Of a stretch of DNA of 64,000 nt, positions 27,793-37,570 are shown piece after piece. The notes under the pieces are model-generated. The model was not told the origin of the DNA and did no database searches. It was given only the letters and a program-made list of their open reading frames with translations. Position 1 is the first letter of the stretch, and each line of letters starts with the position of its first letter. Made by a program: the position numbers and the translations under genes. Source of the stretch: a virus; IMG/VR virus record IMGVR_UViG_3300046777_000988, positions 1 to 64,000 of that record. One strand, given 5' to 3'.

Positions 27793-28367
27793 ACGAAGCT
27801 AGTAAGGCAATGCGCCGAAGACTGATTGAGGATGAACTAGGCATCTTCAACTGGAGCGAGATATTTACAGGTAACGGGATTGATGTAGGCTGCGGTCCTG
27901 ACAAGATTTGGTATGATAGTTGCAGGGCATTTGATCTTGAGCATGGAGACGCCAATGTTATCTCGAAATACTTCTCCAACAAGTTCGACTACCTCCACGC
28001 CTCGCAGTGCTTGGAACACATGCACAATCCGTTTGAGGCTATCGTAGAGTGGCTGAAGATCGTAAAGAGTGGGGGACACGCAGTTGTATCAATTCCAGAC
28101 TGGGTTCTATACGAAGGCAGAGTATGGCCCTCACGCTACAATCCAGATCACAAAAGCACATGGAGCTTCACGCATGAGTCAAGTCCTGCAAAGCATCATG
28201 TCTATATCCCAAAGTTCTTGGAACACATCAAGCCATACGCATACGCTAAGAGGGCTATGCTAATTGACAATAATTACAACTACACACTAAGCAAAGACAC
28301 CGACCAGACATTTGTAGAAGCAAATGGAGTTGAGGCATTTATCGAGTTAGTTCTATGCAAGCTGTAA
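27789..28367 (+). CDS. Class I SAM-dependent methyltransferase
   Basis: A 192-residue protein with SAM-binding motif I at about residues 29-37 (GNGIDVGCGPD), an acidic strand-2 end (AFDLEHGDA), and HASQCLEHMHNPFEAI corresponding to the post-motif II region of Methyltransf_11-type enzymes. VKSGGHAVVSIPDWVLYEG fits motif III. It lies between the GT9-like gene and a GT-A-like gene with overlaps on both sides, so a sugar or glycan O-methylation role is plausible. It is not closely similar to the methyltransferase at 1239 outside the SAM fold. Confidence 0.82.
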   Translation: MNEASKAMRRRLIEDELGIFNWSEIFTGNGIDVGCGPDKIWYDSCRAFDLEHGDANVISKYFSNKFDYLHASQCLEHMHNPFEAIVEWLKIVKSGGHAVVSIPDWVLYEGRVWPSRYNPDHKSTWSFTHESSPAKHHVYIPKFLEHIKPYAYAKRAMLIDNNYNYTLSKDTDQTFVEANGVEAFIELVLCKL

Positions 28368-28912
28368 TAGTTCGCGCTAAACGGCAAGCAAAGGAAGTCG
28401 ATAAACTTGTTAAGCACTGCAAGAGATTGGATGGAACGAGAGTCCTAGTCATTGACGCTTGCGACAAAGTTACTTCATACCCAGAGCGGAACAATCACGC
28501 ACTACATCAGGCATTCGGAGTGATGAAGGATAAGCCTTTCGTTTGGCTGGAGCCTGACAGCATTCCGATAAAGAAAGACTGGATGCGAGAGTTGGAAGCT
28601 GAATACATCAAGCTAAGAAAACCAATCATGCTATCCAGCGACTCCAATCCTCCGCACGATCTTATCGGAGGCATCGGGGTGTATGGCGGAATAGCTCGAA
28701 AGCTAATACCAGTTGGCATCGAAAAGATCGGATGGGATGGATGGATTATCAATCACATCAAACCACTGGTATCATTCACATCGCTGATCCAGCATTCATA
28801 CGGAGATTACTCCAGAGGATGCCAGCCTCACATGTTCCCTAGAGACAATAGGATGATACGAAGTAATTCAGTGATCTTCCACAGAGACAAGTTTCAGGGT
28901 CTTATTGTTTAA
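28355..28912 (+). CDS. GT-A-like glycosyltransferase fragment or small enzyme
   Basis: A 185-residue protein. FVWLEPDSIPIKKDWMRELE contains an E-x-D-type acidic motif like the metal-binding DxD of GT-A enzymes, and it closely resembles WFELDTVPVKEGWLDLI in the 31145 protein. GGIGVYGGIARKLIP and GWDGWIINHIKP fit acceptor-side loops. It overlaps the methyltransferase by 13 bases. Its stop lies against the convergent terminase stop with a 4-base overlap. The substrate is unknown. Confidence 0.6.
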   Translation: MQAVIVRAKRQAKEVDKLVKHCKRLDGTRVLVIDACDKVTSYPERNNHALHQAFGVMKDKPFVWLEPDSIPIKKDWMRELEAEYIKLRKPIMLSSDSNPPHDLIGGIGVYGGIARKLIPVGIEKIGWDGWIINHIKPLVSFTSLIQHSYGDYSRGCQPHMFPRDNRMIRSNSVIFHRDKFQGLIV

Positions 28913-28915
28913 CCG
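28905..28915. promoter_or_regulatory. TTGTTNAACAA-type half-degenerate palindrome (8/10)
   Basis: It spans both convergent stop codons of the GT-A-like gene and the large terminase gene. Confidence 0.25.
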
Positions 28916-30705
28916 TAAACTGCCTTAAACTTGCTGAAGCATTGCTTCCAGCCTTTGCTATCAGACTTGTTATTAGGATTAAGAGCCTTTGTCGCAGTTG
29001 TGCTATCTAGGTTCAGACGCTCTCTTGCAAGAGCTAGAAGCCCCATCCCTGCGTCCGCAATGTCAGGAGAGATACCGAACCGCTGCTTCATCTCAGACTT
29101 AGGTAGAACCTTGATGCGTAAGGCGAGATTCTTTTCTCCGTTCGGATCAAGTTTCCGCATACACATCTCTCGCATCAGATCGTCACCAATCCCTTTGACC
29201 TGACCAGTCCGCATATATTCCTTCGCGGAATACCAAATCTCAGAGACAGAGTTCACATACCTATCGTGAGACGGAGTGGGATCGTAGGCCGATACGGGCT
29301 TATCAGATGCCCTGCCACCGAACTGCAATCCGTAAACATCCTTCGACCAAGCTACCGAGATGAAGTCACCTAACGGTCCACCAGCGCCAGACTTATCGTA
29401 GCCTGCGTTTCTAGGTTGAACTCCCCTAGCCAAGCATTCATTACGGAACCATTGCACAACCTGCTGTGATCTCGTCATGGATTGGTCGGTGACATCTTCT
29501 TGGAAGATTAGATACTCGTCATACTCCAGCCCCTTGTATCCATGCGGCTCTGCGAGTTTGCCTACAGTCCCGAAGTAGAGAACGGTTCTATCGCCACCAT
29601 TCGTGAATGATGGATCGAGGAACGCAACCTTAACCTTCTCGTTATCCAGCCATACAGCCTTATCAGTTGCCTTAGAATTTAGTATCTCTATTTCTGAGTA
29701 AATCTGATCGGTAATTCCTGCTGGACACCAGAATCCGCGATACATACGCCAGAACGATGCTGTATTCCTAGCCTCCTCTGGAATCTTCTCAAAGTCTGCC
29801 GGACCTTCCATCCAAGAATAAATCTTCTTCTTGGCAATCATGTTCGGGTTCTTGACGCCATCGAAGTGCAAGCATACTCCGCGAACCGTATCCCACTGAT
29901 CGTCTTCAACGGTAATTGATTCCCAGCCATCTTTAGGCTTGGCGAACTTACCGAATGCGTCCACATACGAGGCAGGGTTAGAGATGCCGATGAACTGGAA
30001 GCGTTCGCAACCTTTGGACAAGTTGAAGAACGCAACCTCGGTGATAGCCTCAGATAGCTCTGAAAGCTCGTCAGCAACGAAGATGACATTCTTGTTGTGG
30101 ATACCCTGCATCTTACCTGTAGCGTCACGCTCCTTCTTCTTCTCGCCGGGAATGAGAACGATGCCCGATAGGTCAGATCGCTTGCCGTCTTTCGCTACAA
30201 AGCTGATCTTATTCTCTGAATCCACCAGCTTGCCGGGTAAACCTAGTTGCTCGCATACTCCCCAGTATTTCGTGATCTTACCCCAGATACGCTGCTTGGA
30301 TGCTTTGATCGTAGTGGAGGTAGCGAGGACCGTTGTATTCTCAGGATCGGCTAGGTAATTCACAATAGCCCAGATTGCGTAAGCCTCCGACTTACCGCAG
30401 CCACCAGAGCCAGCAATAGCTAGGTATTCGTGATCGCAGGCTGCTCGGATCATTCGCTCTGCCCAAGGATGCCAGATGAAATTAACCGCTGCCTTGCTGT
30501 CTTTCTCAGGCCAGAGAGCGATAGCGATTCGCTTGAAGTGATGGAATATATCGTATCCGCCAGTATCCTTCGGAATGCGACCCTTAATCTTTTCACGGAA
30601 CATCGCAAGCTCGATAGCTATTTGATGTGTTCCTTTCTTCCAGTTGAACCCGTATAAATGAAGATAACCCTCGATTGGATCACCGTAAATTGGTGCTGAA
30701 GTCAT
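28909..30705 (-). CDS. terL: Terminase large subunit
   Basis: A 598-residue DNA-packaging motor. The ATPase Walker A-type loop is IAGSGGCGKSEAYA (about 97-110) and Walker B is NVIFVADELSEL (about 206-217). The RNase H-like nuclease domain begins VAFLDPSFTNGGDRTVLYFG, with its first acidic residue in LDPS. A second acidic site probably lies in ARGVQPRNAGYDKSGAGG. It cuts concatemeric DNA and pumps it through the portal. It is inverted relative to the flanking virion genes and lies about 32 kb from the small subunit. Confidence 0.92.
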   Translation of the reverse strand: MTSAPIYGDPIEGYLHLYGFNWKKGTHQIAIELAMFREKIKGRIPKDTGGYDIFHHFKRIAIALWPEKDSKAAVNFIWHPWAERMIRAACDHEYLAIAGSGGCGKSEAYAIWAIVNYLADPENTTVLATSTTIKASKQRIWGKITKYWGVCEQLGLPGKLVDSENKISFVAKDGKRSDLSGIVLIPGEKKKERDATGKMQGIHNKNVIFVADELSELSEAITEVAFFNLSKGCERFQFIGISNPASYVDAFGKFAKPKDGWESITVEDDQWDTVRGVCLHFDGVKNPNMIAKKKIYSWMEGPADFEKIPEEARNTASFWRMYRGFWCPAGITDQIYSEIEILNSKATDKAVWLDNEKVKVAFLDPSFTNGGDRTVLYFGTVGKLAEPHGYKGLEYDEYLIFQEDVTDQSMTRSQQVVQWFRNECLARGVQPRNAGYDKSGAGGPLGDFISVAWSKDVYGLQFGGRASDKPVSAYDPTPSHDRYVNSVSEIWYSAKEYMRTGQVKGIGDDLMREMCMRKLDPNGEKNLALRIKVLPKSEMKQRFGISPDIADAGMGLLALARERLNLDSTTATKALNPNNKSDSKGWKQCFSKFKAVYG

Positions 30706-30783
30706 TCCTGTTTATTTTACAAAAATATAAAACTCTTTCAATTATTTCTTGCAAATAAGTCATCTTATAGTAATCTGGATTTA

Positions 30784-31140
30784 GTGATGAACATACTTGG
30801 TGATTTTCTTTTCAAGAAAACAAACGCAGAACTTTATATTGACGAGCATCGCCCGTCCGTTGTATTTGATGTAATTGTTAGACCCGAAGATTATGTCAAT
30901 GGAACAAACAATCACCCTACAAAGTCTCCTCTTGCTTTGGCTCTGCAAAGGTCACTTGACGGAACTTCGTATCGGGTGGAAAGAGCGGGTCTTAAAGCTC
31001 TCGTTATTTCTCGCGGTATTTACCAGTTTGCTTTCTTTATGCCTCGGCGGGTGTGGAGGAAGGTAAGCTGCCTAGAGTTCGGCGATAACCCGCCATCCTC
31101 GCCTATCAAGTTCACCGCTGAATTTGAGATGATTTTTTAA
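30784..31140 (+). CDS. Hypothetical protein
   Basis: A 118-residue protein, not recognised. It mixes strands and helices (AELYIDEHRPSVVFDVIVRP, YQFAFFMPRRVWRKVSC). It heads the second virion block, opposite the terminase gene, and is preceded by an A/T-rich gap of 78 bases (30706-30783) that probably contains promoters. It precedes the GT-A-like gene by 4 bases. Confidence 0.6.
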   Translation: MMNILGDFLFKKTNAELYIDEHRPSVVFDVIVRPEDYVNGTNNHPTKSPLALALQRSLDGTSYRVERAGLKALVISRGIYQFAFFMPRRVWRKVSCLEFGDNPPSSPIKFTAEFEMIF

Positions 31141-31144
31141 TTCT

Positions 31145-32110
31145 ATGAAGCTAGTTATACCTGTATCCAAGCACGACCGTCATTTGATCCCCAGTTTTGT
31201 CAAATGCCTAGATAAATTCCCAATGGGAACTGAGCATGATCTTTTGATTATCGGCTCAAAGGAAAACGAAGAAGTCATCCTAGATTTCGAGAAGCAGATC
31301 AAGCATCTGTTCGACTCCTCGGAAACTCATATCATTGCAGACACGATGCTGGGTTGGCCGATGTCCTGTAACTTCTACTTCCAGCAGGCTTGCGTTCATA
31401 TCCGCAAGGACAAAGAGCTGGATGCTTTCATGTGGTTTGAGTTGGATACAGTTCCCGTTAAGGAGGGCTGGCTTGATCTAATCTCTTTCGAGTATTACTC
31501 AGATACAACTAGGGCCGTTAAGGAGAAGCGCGATCCGATGATTTACATGGGAGCCAAGGAGCGAGTCTATGAAGGCAAGAATGGCGAGCTAGTTCCTGAG
31601 TCTGTGGCTGGTCACAAGATGGCGCAGGTTGGAGTGTATTCCACAGAAATATGCGATGCACCTGTATTGAATTCCTTGTCTATGACTACACGGCATTGGA
31701 CGCATGTAATCCAATGGTATGTCGTTAAGGAGTTAAAGGATTCTCCGCTAATTCAAAACAATTGGCGAACAAAAAATTATCGCTATTCTAGCGGACAAAT
31801 AGTATGTGATTCTGTAGCCAATTTAGCTTGGGATGTTCATTGGAACAAAGCCGTAAACGAGGACGCAGTTCTAGTTCACGGATGTAAAGATGACTCGCTT
31901 GTTAAGTTGTTGTTGAACAATAATAGCAATGAGGATATGAAGATTGCAACGAACTTGACAGTTGAGGAAGCAGAAGAGATCGCCGATGACATTGAGGATA
32001 AGGTTGAAATAACCGAATCTGAACTTGATAGGAAACTAAAGATTTACCAAAAGCGACTCGCCAACTTAAAGTTCTTCCAAAAGAAAACCCCACAGGAAGA
32101 AAATAAATGA
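31145..32110 (+). CDS. GT-A-like glycosyltransferase
   Basis: A 321-residue protein. The N-terminus MKLVIPVSKHDRHLIPSFVK is a GT-A first strand and helix. FMWFELDTVPVKEGWLDLIS holds the acidic motif expected at the DxD position. IYMGAKERVYEGKNG and GHKMAQVGVYSTEI fit the donor and acceptor loops. It resembles the smaller 28355 protein across the central motif. The C-terminal 60 residues are acidic and coiled (TVEEAEEIADDIEDKVEITE), probably a portal- or partner-binding tail. Its stop overlaps the portal start by 4 bases. Confidence 0.65.
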   Translation: MKLVIPVSKHDRHLIPSFVKCLDKFPMGTEHDLLIIGSKENEEVILDFEKQIKHLFDSSETHIIADTMLGWPMSCNFYFQQACVHIRKDKELDAFMWFELDTVPVKEGWLDLISFEYYSDTTRAVKEKRDPMIYMGAKERVYEGKNGELVPESVAGHKMAQVGVYSTEICDAPVLNSLSMTTRHWTHVIQWYVVKELKDSPLIQNNWRTKNYRYSSGQIVCDSVANLAWDVHWNKAVNEDAVLVHGCKDDSLVKLLLNNNSNEDMKIATNLTVEEAEEIADDIEDKVEITESELDRKLKIYQKRLANLKFFQKKTPQEENK

Positions 32111-34416
32111 GCGATAGACTAGAAACACTTTCAGCTAACGGGAAGCCTCCGGTATCCCGCATTAAGGACGCTAAATCAGCCTATGAGATTTGGGAGACTC
32201 TACGACGAGCGGATGCCGTCTCGGCATTTGACCGCAGCAAAATTGATGCTGCATACGACAATGAAAGACCTTACGACGAACGCGCCCTCATCAATGCTGG
32301 GCAGTCTTATCGGGTTAATGTATCGTGGGGCTTTGCAAAGCAAGTATTGGATACTGCGCTTGCTGGTTATGTAGATGTCATCAATGCACCGCAGACATTC
32401 TTCCGTTGTCCTACACTTTACGGCACTCAGACGGAGCGTGACGAACTAGAGCAAGTCGTAGCCCAAGAGGTAACGGCAGCTATCCGTTCTTGGCGTAACT
32501 TTTTCCCAACCTACCTCAAGCTCTGCAATAGCTTCATCAAGCATGGAGTTGGCATTGCTTTGTTCAACGACGAATGGGATTGGCGTTGGAAGGCTACGGA
32601 TATGTCCGACTTTAAGATTCCCCGCAAAACGGAGATCGGTCAGGACAACATTGATGTAGCCGCCTGCTTGCGTTTCTACAGCCCTACTCAGCTTTATCAG
32701 TTGATTAAGGACGAAGAGACGGCAAAGATCAACGGATTCAACATCGAGGCTTGCCGCAGGGCTATCATCTCCTCTGTCAATAATAACAACAATTATTACA
32801 ACTTCCGCCAGTATGACTGGGAGAAGCTGGAGATGGAGCTTCGCAACAACGACTTGTTCTTCACGACTCAAGCTGCGAACCAACAGTCAATTCGCGTTGT
32901 CCACCTGTGGGTAACTGAGTTCGACAACCGTGTATCGCACTACATGATTAACGACGACAACGGAGTGCAAGACTTCCTGTTTAAGAAGATCGGTAGATTT
33001 GAGAATGCCTACCAAGCCTACACCGTATTCACCTACGGAGTAGGAACTAACGGATACTATCACGGTGTTCGCGGCCAAGGCTACGATGTATTCGCTATCA
33101 ACGGTGCGTTAAACCGTGCGTATTGCTCTTTGCTGGAGATTGCATCCTTCGGAAGTGCGCCTACATTCCAACCTAAAGATGAGACCGCTTTGCAGGAAAT
33201 GCAGTTCATCCCGAATGGAGTCTATAATTTGCTTTCTCCGGGAATTGATGTCATTAAGGATACTATAGTTCCCAATGTATCTAACGGAACTCTGCCGATT
33301 GTTAGTGCATTCACACAGTTATTCCGCGAAAGAACATCTGCATACAATACGGAATCTCTTATCAATACATCCGTAGAGAAGTCTGCTACACAAGTGCGCG
33401 CTGAACTTAGCAATATTGCTAAGATGAGCGTGTCAGCTTTGAATCTTTTCTTCGATCCTTGGGAGTCTTTGGTTCGTGAGATGATCCGCAGAATGAAGCG
33501 GAAAGACTACGATGCTCAAGAGCCGGGAGGAAAGTATATCATCGAACTACACAAGCGTCTCCTGCAAAGAGGTGCAGAAGGATTCGGTGCTAAAGATCGT
33601 TACCTCCAAGCATTCTTCGCTCTGGATGTGGACCGTCTTCGCGTTACGAAGCCCGTAGGCGCGGGATCAGAAGCAGCCCGCATGGTTGCCTTTGATCGCC
33701 TCATGGGAATCTTTGGTAGCCTTCCTGACTACGGAAAGCAGAACCTTATCTGGGACATTGCTTCCGAGACCGCTGGATACGAGAACGCAGCTAGATATGC
33801 GATCCAACCCGGCGAGTCTGACAAGCCAACGGTTGACGCTTCTATCGCTCAACTCGAAAACAACTCTCTATTGGCAGGCGGTCAGGTTGCAGTGCTGGAC
33901 GGACAGAACGATCTCGTCCACGCCAAGATTCACCTTGAAGTTCTCACGCCAATGGTTACGCAGGCTCAAGAGTTGCTTGAGCTTGATCCTATGCAGTTGG
34001 CTCCGATGCTTGAAGGAATCAACGCACTTAACGGACATGTCGCACAGCATGTCGAAAAACTCTCGCAAGACCCAGCGATGCGTCAGGAAGCAGCGTTCTA
34101 TCGTAAGACGCTACAAAACGCAGACGAAATCTTGCATAACGGAACGCTAAAAGTTCAGAAACTTATGGCGGAACAACAGCAGTCTGCTATGATGGGGCAG
34201 ATGCAAGGAGAGGATTTGGCGCAAGGTCCGCAGATTGACCCAGCCACGCTTGCTAAAATCGAGGCGCAACGAGCCGAGCGGCAGGCGAAACTTGAGATGG
34301 ATGTGCAGATACATCAGCAGAAGATGATTATGCGCCAGCAGGAAGCATCTCAAAAACTAGCAATCCGTGATGCGGAAGCTGCTAGCAAAATCCAATCGAC
34401 AGGTATTAGAATATGA
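32107..34416 (+). CDS. Portal protein
   Basis: A 769-residue protein with the layout of podoviral portals: an N-terminal helical clip-proximal region, a wing region with many aromatics (FRQYDWEKLEMELRNNDLFF), a stem-like segment (ALNRAYCSLLEIASFGSAPT), a crown region (LLSPGIDVIKDTIVPNVSNG), and a long helical C-terminal barrel rich in Gln/Met/Ala (ERQAKLEMDVQIHQQKMIMR). It forms the dodecameric ring for DNA entry and connector assembly. Context supports this strongly: scaffold and capsid genes follow. The long helical C-terminus suggests a barrel into the capsid. Confidence 0.82.
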   Translation: MSDRLETLSANGKPPVSRIKDAKSAYEIWETLRRADAVSAFDRSKIDAAYDNERPYDERALINAGQSYRVNVSWGFAKQVLDTALAGYVDVINAPQTFFRCPTLYGTQTERDELEQVVAQEVTAAIRSWRNFFPTYLKLCNSFIKHGVGIALFNDEWDWRWKATDMSDFKIPRKTEIGQDNIDVAACLRFYSPTQLYQLIKDEETAKINGFNIEACRRAIISSVNNNNNYYNFRQYDWEKLEMELRNNDLFFTTQAANQQSIRVVHLWVTEFDNRVSHYMINDDNGVQDFLFKKIGRFENAYQAYTVFTYGVGTNGYYHGVRGQGYDVFAINGALNRAYCSLLEIASFGSAPTFQPKDETALQEMQFIPNGVYNLLSPGIDVIKDTIVPNVSNGTLPIVSAFTQLFRERTSAYNTESLINTSVEKSATQVRAELSNIAKMSVSALNLFFDPWESLVREMIRRMKRKDYDAQEPGGKYIIELHKRLLQRGAEGFGAKDRYLQAFFALDVDRLRVTKPVGAGSEAARMVAFDRLMGIFGSLPDYGKQNLIWDIASETAGYENAARYAIQPGESDKPTVDASIAQLENNSLLAGGQVAVLDGQNDLVHAKIHLEVLTPMVTQAQELLELDPMQLAPMLEGINALNGHVAQHVEKLSQDPAMRQEAAFYRKTLQNADEILHNGTLKVQKLMAEQQQSAMMGQMQGEDLAQGPQIDPATLAKIEAQRAERQAKLEMDVQIHQQKMIMRQQEASQKLAIRDAEAASKIQSTGIRI

Positions 34417-34748
34417 CACAAAGACAACTATTCCAACTGAACGCAGAAAAGGTATCGCAACTAGAGCAACTGCTGGATAACCAAGTTCTAAAGGAAGCAT
34501 TCGTTATTGTTAGACAAGAATGCACTCCGAAAGCTCCTACAGATATTGAAGCTGCAAAGTCTATTGGAGCAGAAGAATTTCAAAGCAAATTAACTTCACT
34601 GACCAAAGTAAATCAGAAGAAGTTGAATGACTTGGATAAAGAATATATTATCCAAGCTCGCAGAAAACTTTTGTCCACGGGGTTATATACCGAGGATGAA
34701 ATCATGGAAGCTGAGAGGCTTTCGCAGTCAAACAATCAACAGGAGTAA
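34413..34748 (+). CDS. Helical hypothetical protein
   Basis: A 111-residue helical protein (LEQLLDNQVLKEAFVIVRQE, KKLNDLDKEYIIQARRKLLS). It overlaps the portal stop by 4 bases and precedes the scaffold region. Small helical genes between portal and scaffold are common in podoviruses and often of unknown role. No motif was recognised. Confidence 0.65.
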   Translation: MTQRQLFQLNAEKVSQLEQLLDNQVLKEAFVIVRQECTPKAPTDIEAAKSIGAEEFQSKLTSLTKVNQKKLNDLDKEYIIQARRKLLSTGLYTEDEIMEAERLSQSNNQQE

Positions 34749-34752
34749 TATT

Positions 34753-34875
34753 ATGAAAATGGCAACCGAGAAACGCATTGCACCCGCAGCAGTTAAAGCA
34801 AAGCCCGTAGTTGGCAAGAAGACAGCATCCACAGGTAAATCTTGGGGCGCTCGTCATCGCGCCAAGATCAAGTAA
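34753..34875 (+). CDS. Small basic protein
   Basis: A 40-residue Lys/Arg/Ala-rich peptide beginning MKMATEKRIAPAAVKAKP and ending SWGARHRAKIK. The ARHRAKIK end resembles the RHRANIKKGK segment of the 49095 protein. Initiation could also occur at the second Met (34759). It is placed between two virion genes with short spacers; nucleic-acid binding is possible from composition only. Confidence 0.5.
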   Translation: MKMATEKRIAPAAVKAKPVVGKKTASTGKSWGARHRAKIK

Positions 34876-34891
34876 GCATTAGAAAGAATTT

Positions 34892-36070
34892 ATGTCAGAA
34901 CAAGCAACAACACCGACACCAACAGAACCAGCATCCACTAGCGCAGCGATCACAAACCTTCGCAGCGCATTGGATTCCATTGCAACAAATGATCTCAGCA
35001 TCCAGCCTCCAAAGGAAGAGCCAAAGGTTAATCCAACTCAGCCTACTCCAGAGCCTCCAAAACAAGAGGAAGTCAAAGCTGAACCTACGAAAGAAGGACA
35101 AGGACAGGTCGAGGAAACTAAGGAACCTGCTAACGATGTTTCTTCCGAGCCAGAGCCAACCGGAGAAAAAGAGAAGGTCCGCTGGAAAGAACTGAAGCAG
35201 GCAGAGAAAGACCTTAAACTTGCACAGAAAGAGCTTGCCGAGCTTAAAGCTAAAGGCAGCGAATTTGAGCAGGCATCTAAAGAGGTTCAAGACCTAAAGG
35301 CGCAGATCGAAGAGATTCAGCGTGAGCGTGAGGCTATCGACGGAGAGCTTTACATGACTCGCGTTACAGCGACGAAAGAGTATAAGCAATATGTTACCGA
35401 GCCTCTGAACGAGATTATCGAAGGCGCAGAGTTCTTCGCTGCTCGCAACAAGATTGACACAGGTGATCTGATTGACGCATTGCAGGCAGATACAAACGGT
35501 GATCCAGCTAAACTTGACGCACTCATGGCTGACTGGTCTGAGCGTGACAAGAGTAAGATATGGACGCTAGCTGATAATCTTCTTCAGATCGAGAAACGCA
35601 AAGCTGAACTTGAGCAACATTCTAAAGAAGCCTACGAGCTTTCTATGGAACGGACGCAGAAAGAACAGCAGGAGATGTATCAACAATACTTCGCACAACG
35701 CGAGTCTGCTATTAGTGAAGTTCTTCCTAAAATTAGCGAGAAGGTATTCAACATCCTTCCCGAAGATAAGCGTCCAGATATTAACAAACTTCAGCAGGAA
35801 GTTATGAACTACGACGAGTGGCCTGAGAACCTGAAGGTTTACGGCATCCTCGGAGCTACCGTTCTTCCTGACTTGCTGGATACAGTTAAGTCATTGCAGA
35901 CAGAGTTGAGTGAGACTAAGGCAGCTAACATCAAGCTGCGTGGTGGAGTTCCTGCCGCTGCTGGCGGAACATCACCCAAGTCTCCCGCTGATGCTGCAAA
36001 GCCTGTTGACTACACCAAGATGGACACGGACGATTTCGTGAAGAACTTGGTTGGTCGAATGGGTGTTTAA
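34892..36070 (+). CDS. Scaffold-like capsid assembly protein
   Basis: A 392-residue, highly charged protein. The N-terminal 90 residues are Pro/Glu-rich and disordered (NPTQPTPEPPKQEEVKAEPT). Residues about 95-160 form a coiled coil (LKLAQKELAELKAKGSEFEQ). The remainder is helical, with a short conserved-looking C-terminal end (DYTKMDTDDFVKNLVGRMGV). This composition and the position directly before the capsid gene are typical of podoviral scaffolding proteins that shape the procapsid and then leave. No protease domain was seen. Confidence 0.72.
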   Translation: MSEQATTPTPTEPASTSAAITNLRSALDSIATNDLSIQPPKEEPKVNPTQPTPEPPKQEEVKAEPTKEGQGQVEETKEPANDVSSEPEPTGEKEKVRWKELKQAEKDLKLAQKELAELKAKGSEFEQASKEVQDLKAQIEEIQREREAIDGELYMTRVTATKEYKQYVTEPLNEIIEGAEFFAARNKIDTGDLIDALQADTNGDPAKLDALMADWSERDKSKIWTLADNLLQIEKRKAELEQHSKEAYELSMERTQKEQQEMYQQYFAQRESAISEVLPKISEKVFNILPEDKRPDINKLQQEVMNYDEWPENLKVYGILGATVLPDLLDTVKSLQTELSETKAANIKLRGGVPAAAGGTSPKSPADAAKPVDYTKMDTDDFVKNLVGRMGV

Positions 36071-36090
36071 GATTCCCCTCCATCCCCAAG

Positions 36091-36122
36091 AAGGCTGCGT
36101 GTAAAAAGCGCAGCCTTTTTTG
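36091..36122 (+). terminator. Rho-independent terminator after scaffold gene
   Basis: AAGGCTGCG (36091-36099) pairs with CGCAGCCTT (36109-36117), a perfect 9-bp stem with a 9-base loop, followed by TTTTTGTTT. It ends the portal-scaffold transcript before the capsid gene. Confidence 0.9.
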
Positions 36123-36372
36123 TTTCAAATAATACTTGAAAATTATAGCAACTTACGCTAACCCTCAAGGTGCAGCATAACTAAGCTGTTGAAAAAAATG
36201 TTAGTGGATCGCTGATTCCAAAACATCAGTAACAAAATAAACACCGAGCTTAAAAACACCGAAAGGCTTTTACACTGGCTCAGTAAAAGAAAACAAACCG
36301 AGTTTAAGTTGGGCAACTAAACGACAACTTGGATTCTCAAACTAAATTTAACTTAAATAGAAAGATAATTAT
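36123..36372 (+). promoter_or_regulatory. Capsid gene leader region
   Basis: About 250 non-coding bases lie between the terminator and the capsid ATG. Because the terminator precedes it, a capsid promoter must lie here, although no consensus -35/-10 pair is clear. A perfect hairpin CTTTTAC/GTAAAAG (36267-36273 with 36283-36289) and an AAGTTG...CAACTT inverted repeat further down suggest a structured 5' leader. Confidence 0.45.
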
Positions 36373-37560
36373 ATGGCACAATATGATATTGCTGATGTAA
36401 ACAATCAGCTCCAACAAGAAGCAGGCCGAATCGGCGAAATGATCGCCGCCAAGCTCATCGCAACCGACCCTTGGAACCGCCTCATCAAGCAGGACACTTT
36501 TCCTGCTGGCATGGGTGAGTCCATCCAAACGCTCATTCAAGAGCGCACGACTGTTCCTAACGCTAGCTCGACTGCGTGGGAAGATGTCGGCACTAATGAC
36601 GGCACTGGCAACAACTGCAACCCGACCCCTCAGGTTGTTGATTTTGCTCGCACTCTCCGTTCTTACAACCTCCAACAGGCTGCTATCCGTTCGCCCGGTT
36701 TCTGCGTGAACGATCTCCGCACTGCGTGGAAGGCTGAAGAGCAGCTTGCTGGCGAAGTCAAAGTTCTCAAAGAGAACAGCCAATGGTTCTGGAGCAACCG
36801 CTACCGTGACGAGTTTTCTCGCCTCGCTGGCAACAAGGTTGTCCTCGATGTGCCTGATACGCTTGCAATGTCCACCAGCGGAACTGGCGCTGCCTTCCCG
36901 GCTGTGGCTCCTGCTTATGCGCTCGATCAAGGTATCCTCGATCAGTTCTACCTCGACCTCTCCCGTGATGCCGCTGAAGGTCATTACGCAATGGTTGACG
37001 GTGAGCCTCAATACGCTCTCATCTGCTCGCCTGAAACGAGCAACTACCTGAAGAAGCAGAACGCTGACATCCGTCAAGACCTCCGTTTCTCCTCGCAAGT
37101 TGATGAGCTTATCAAGCCCTTCGGTGCTGCGTTCAGCTACAGCGGATTCGTCCACTTGGTTGATCGTCAGGCTCCTCGCTACAACTTCGTTGATGGCGCG
37201 TTTGTGCGTGTTCCGTTCTTCACAACCTCCCCTGCCTCCACTGGCAACAAGGCTATCGTGAATCCGGCCTACCGCTCCGCTGCCTACGAGGTCAGCTTCA
37301 TCTACAACCCACATGTTTACACCTCGCGTGTTGCACAGGTCATCACCAGCCCCGGTTCGGGATTGAAGTTCGATCCAGTCAACTACCGTGGTGAGTTCAT
37401 GTGGATCAACAACAAGGACAACGCCAACAACATCTTGGGTGTTAATGGCTACTTCTACGCCTTGTTCATGCAAGGTTCGCAGCCGAAGCGTGTTGAGTGG
37501 GGTTATGCCCTCATGCACCTCCGTTGCAGCCCTGCAACCCTCTATCAGTCCTGCTCCTAA
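36373..37560 (+). CDS. Major capsid protein
   Basis: A 395-residue protein whose size and place (after portal, scaffold and a terminator) fit the HK97-fold capsid subunit of podoviruses. Its segments fit: an N-terminal arm (QEAGRIGEMIAAKLIATDPW), FPAGMGESIQTLI as an E-loop-like strand, a spine helix region (DQGILDQFYLDLSRDAAEGH) and a beta-rich P-domain end. Codon use shifts to C-ending codons compared with neighbours, typical of very high expression. It has its own leader and is followed by a strong hairpin. I did not identify a family by motif; context carries the call. Confidence 0.8.
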   Translation: MAQYDIADVNNQLQQEAGRIGEMIAAKLIATDPWNRLIKQDTFPAGMGESIQTLIQERTTVPNASSTAWEDVGTNDGTGNNCNPTPQVVDFARTLRSYNLQQAAIRSPGFCVNDLRTAWKAEEQLAGEVKVLKENSQWFWSNRYRDEFSRLAGNKVVLDVPDTLAMSTSGTGAAFPAVAPAYALDQGILDQFYLDLSRDAAEGHYAMVDGEPQYALICSPETSNYLKKQNADIRQDLRFSSQVDELIKPFGAAFSYSGFVHLVDRQAPRYNFVDGAFVRVPFFTTSPASTGNKAIVNPAYRSAAYEVSFIYNPHVYTSRVAQVITSPGSGLKFDPVNYRGEFMWINNKDNANNILGVNGYFYALFMQGSQPKRVEWGYALMHLRCSPATLYQSCS

Positions 37561-37570
37561 TAGCAGGTAA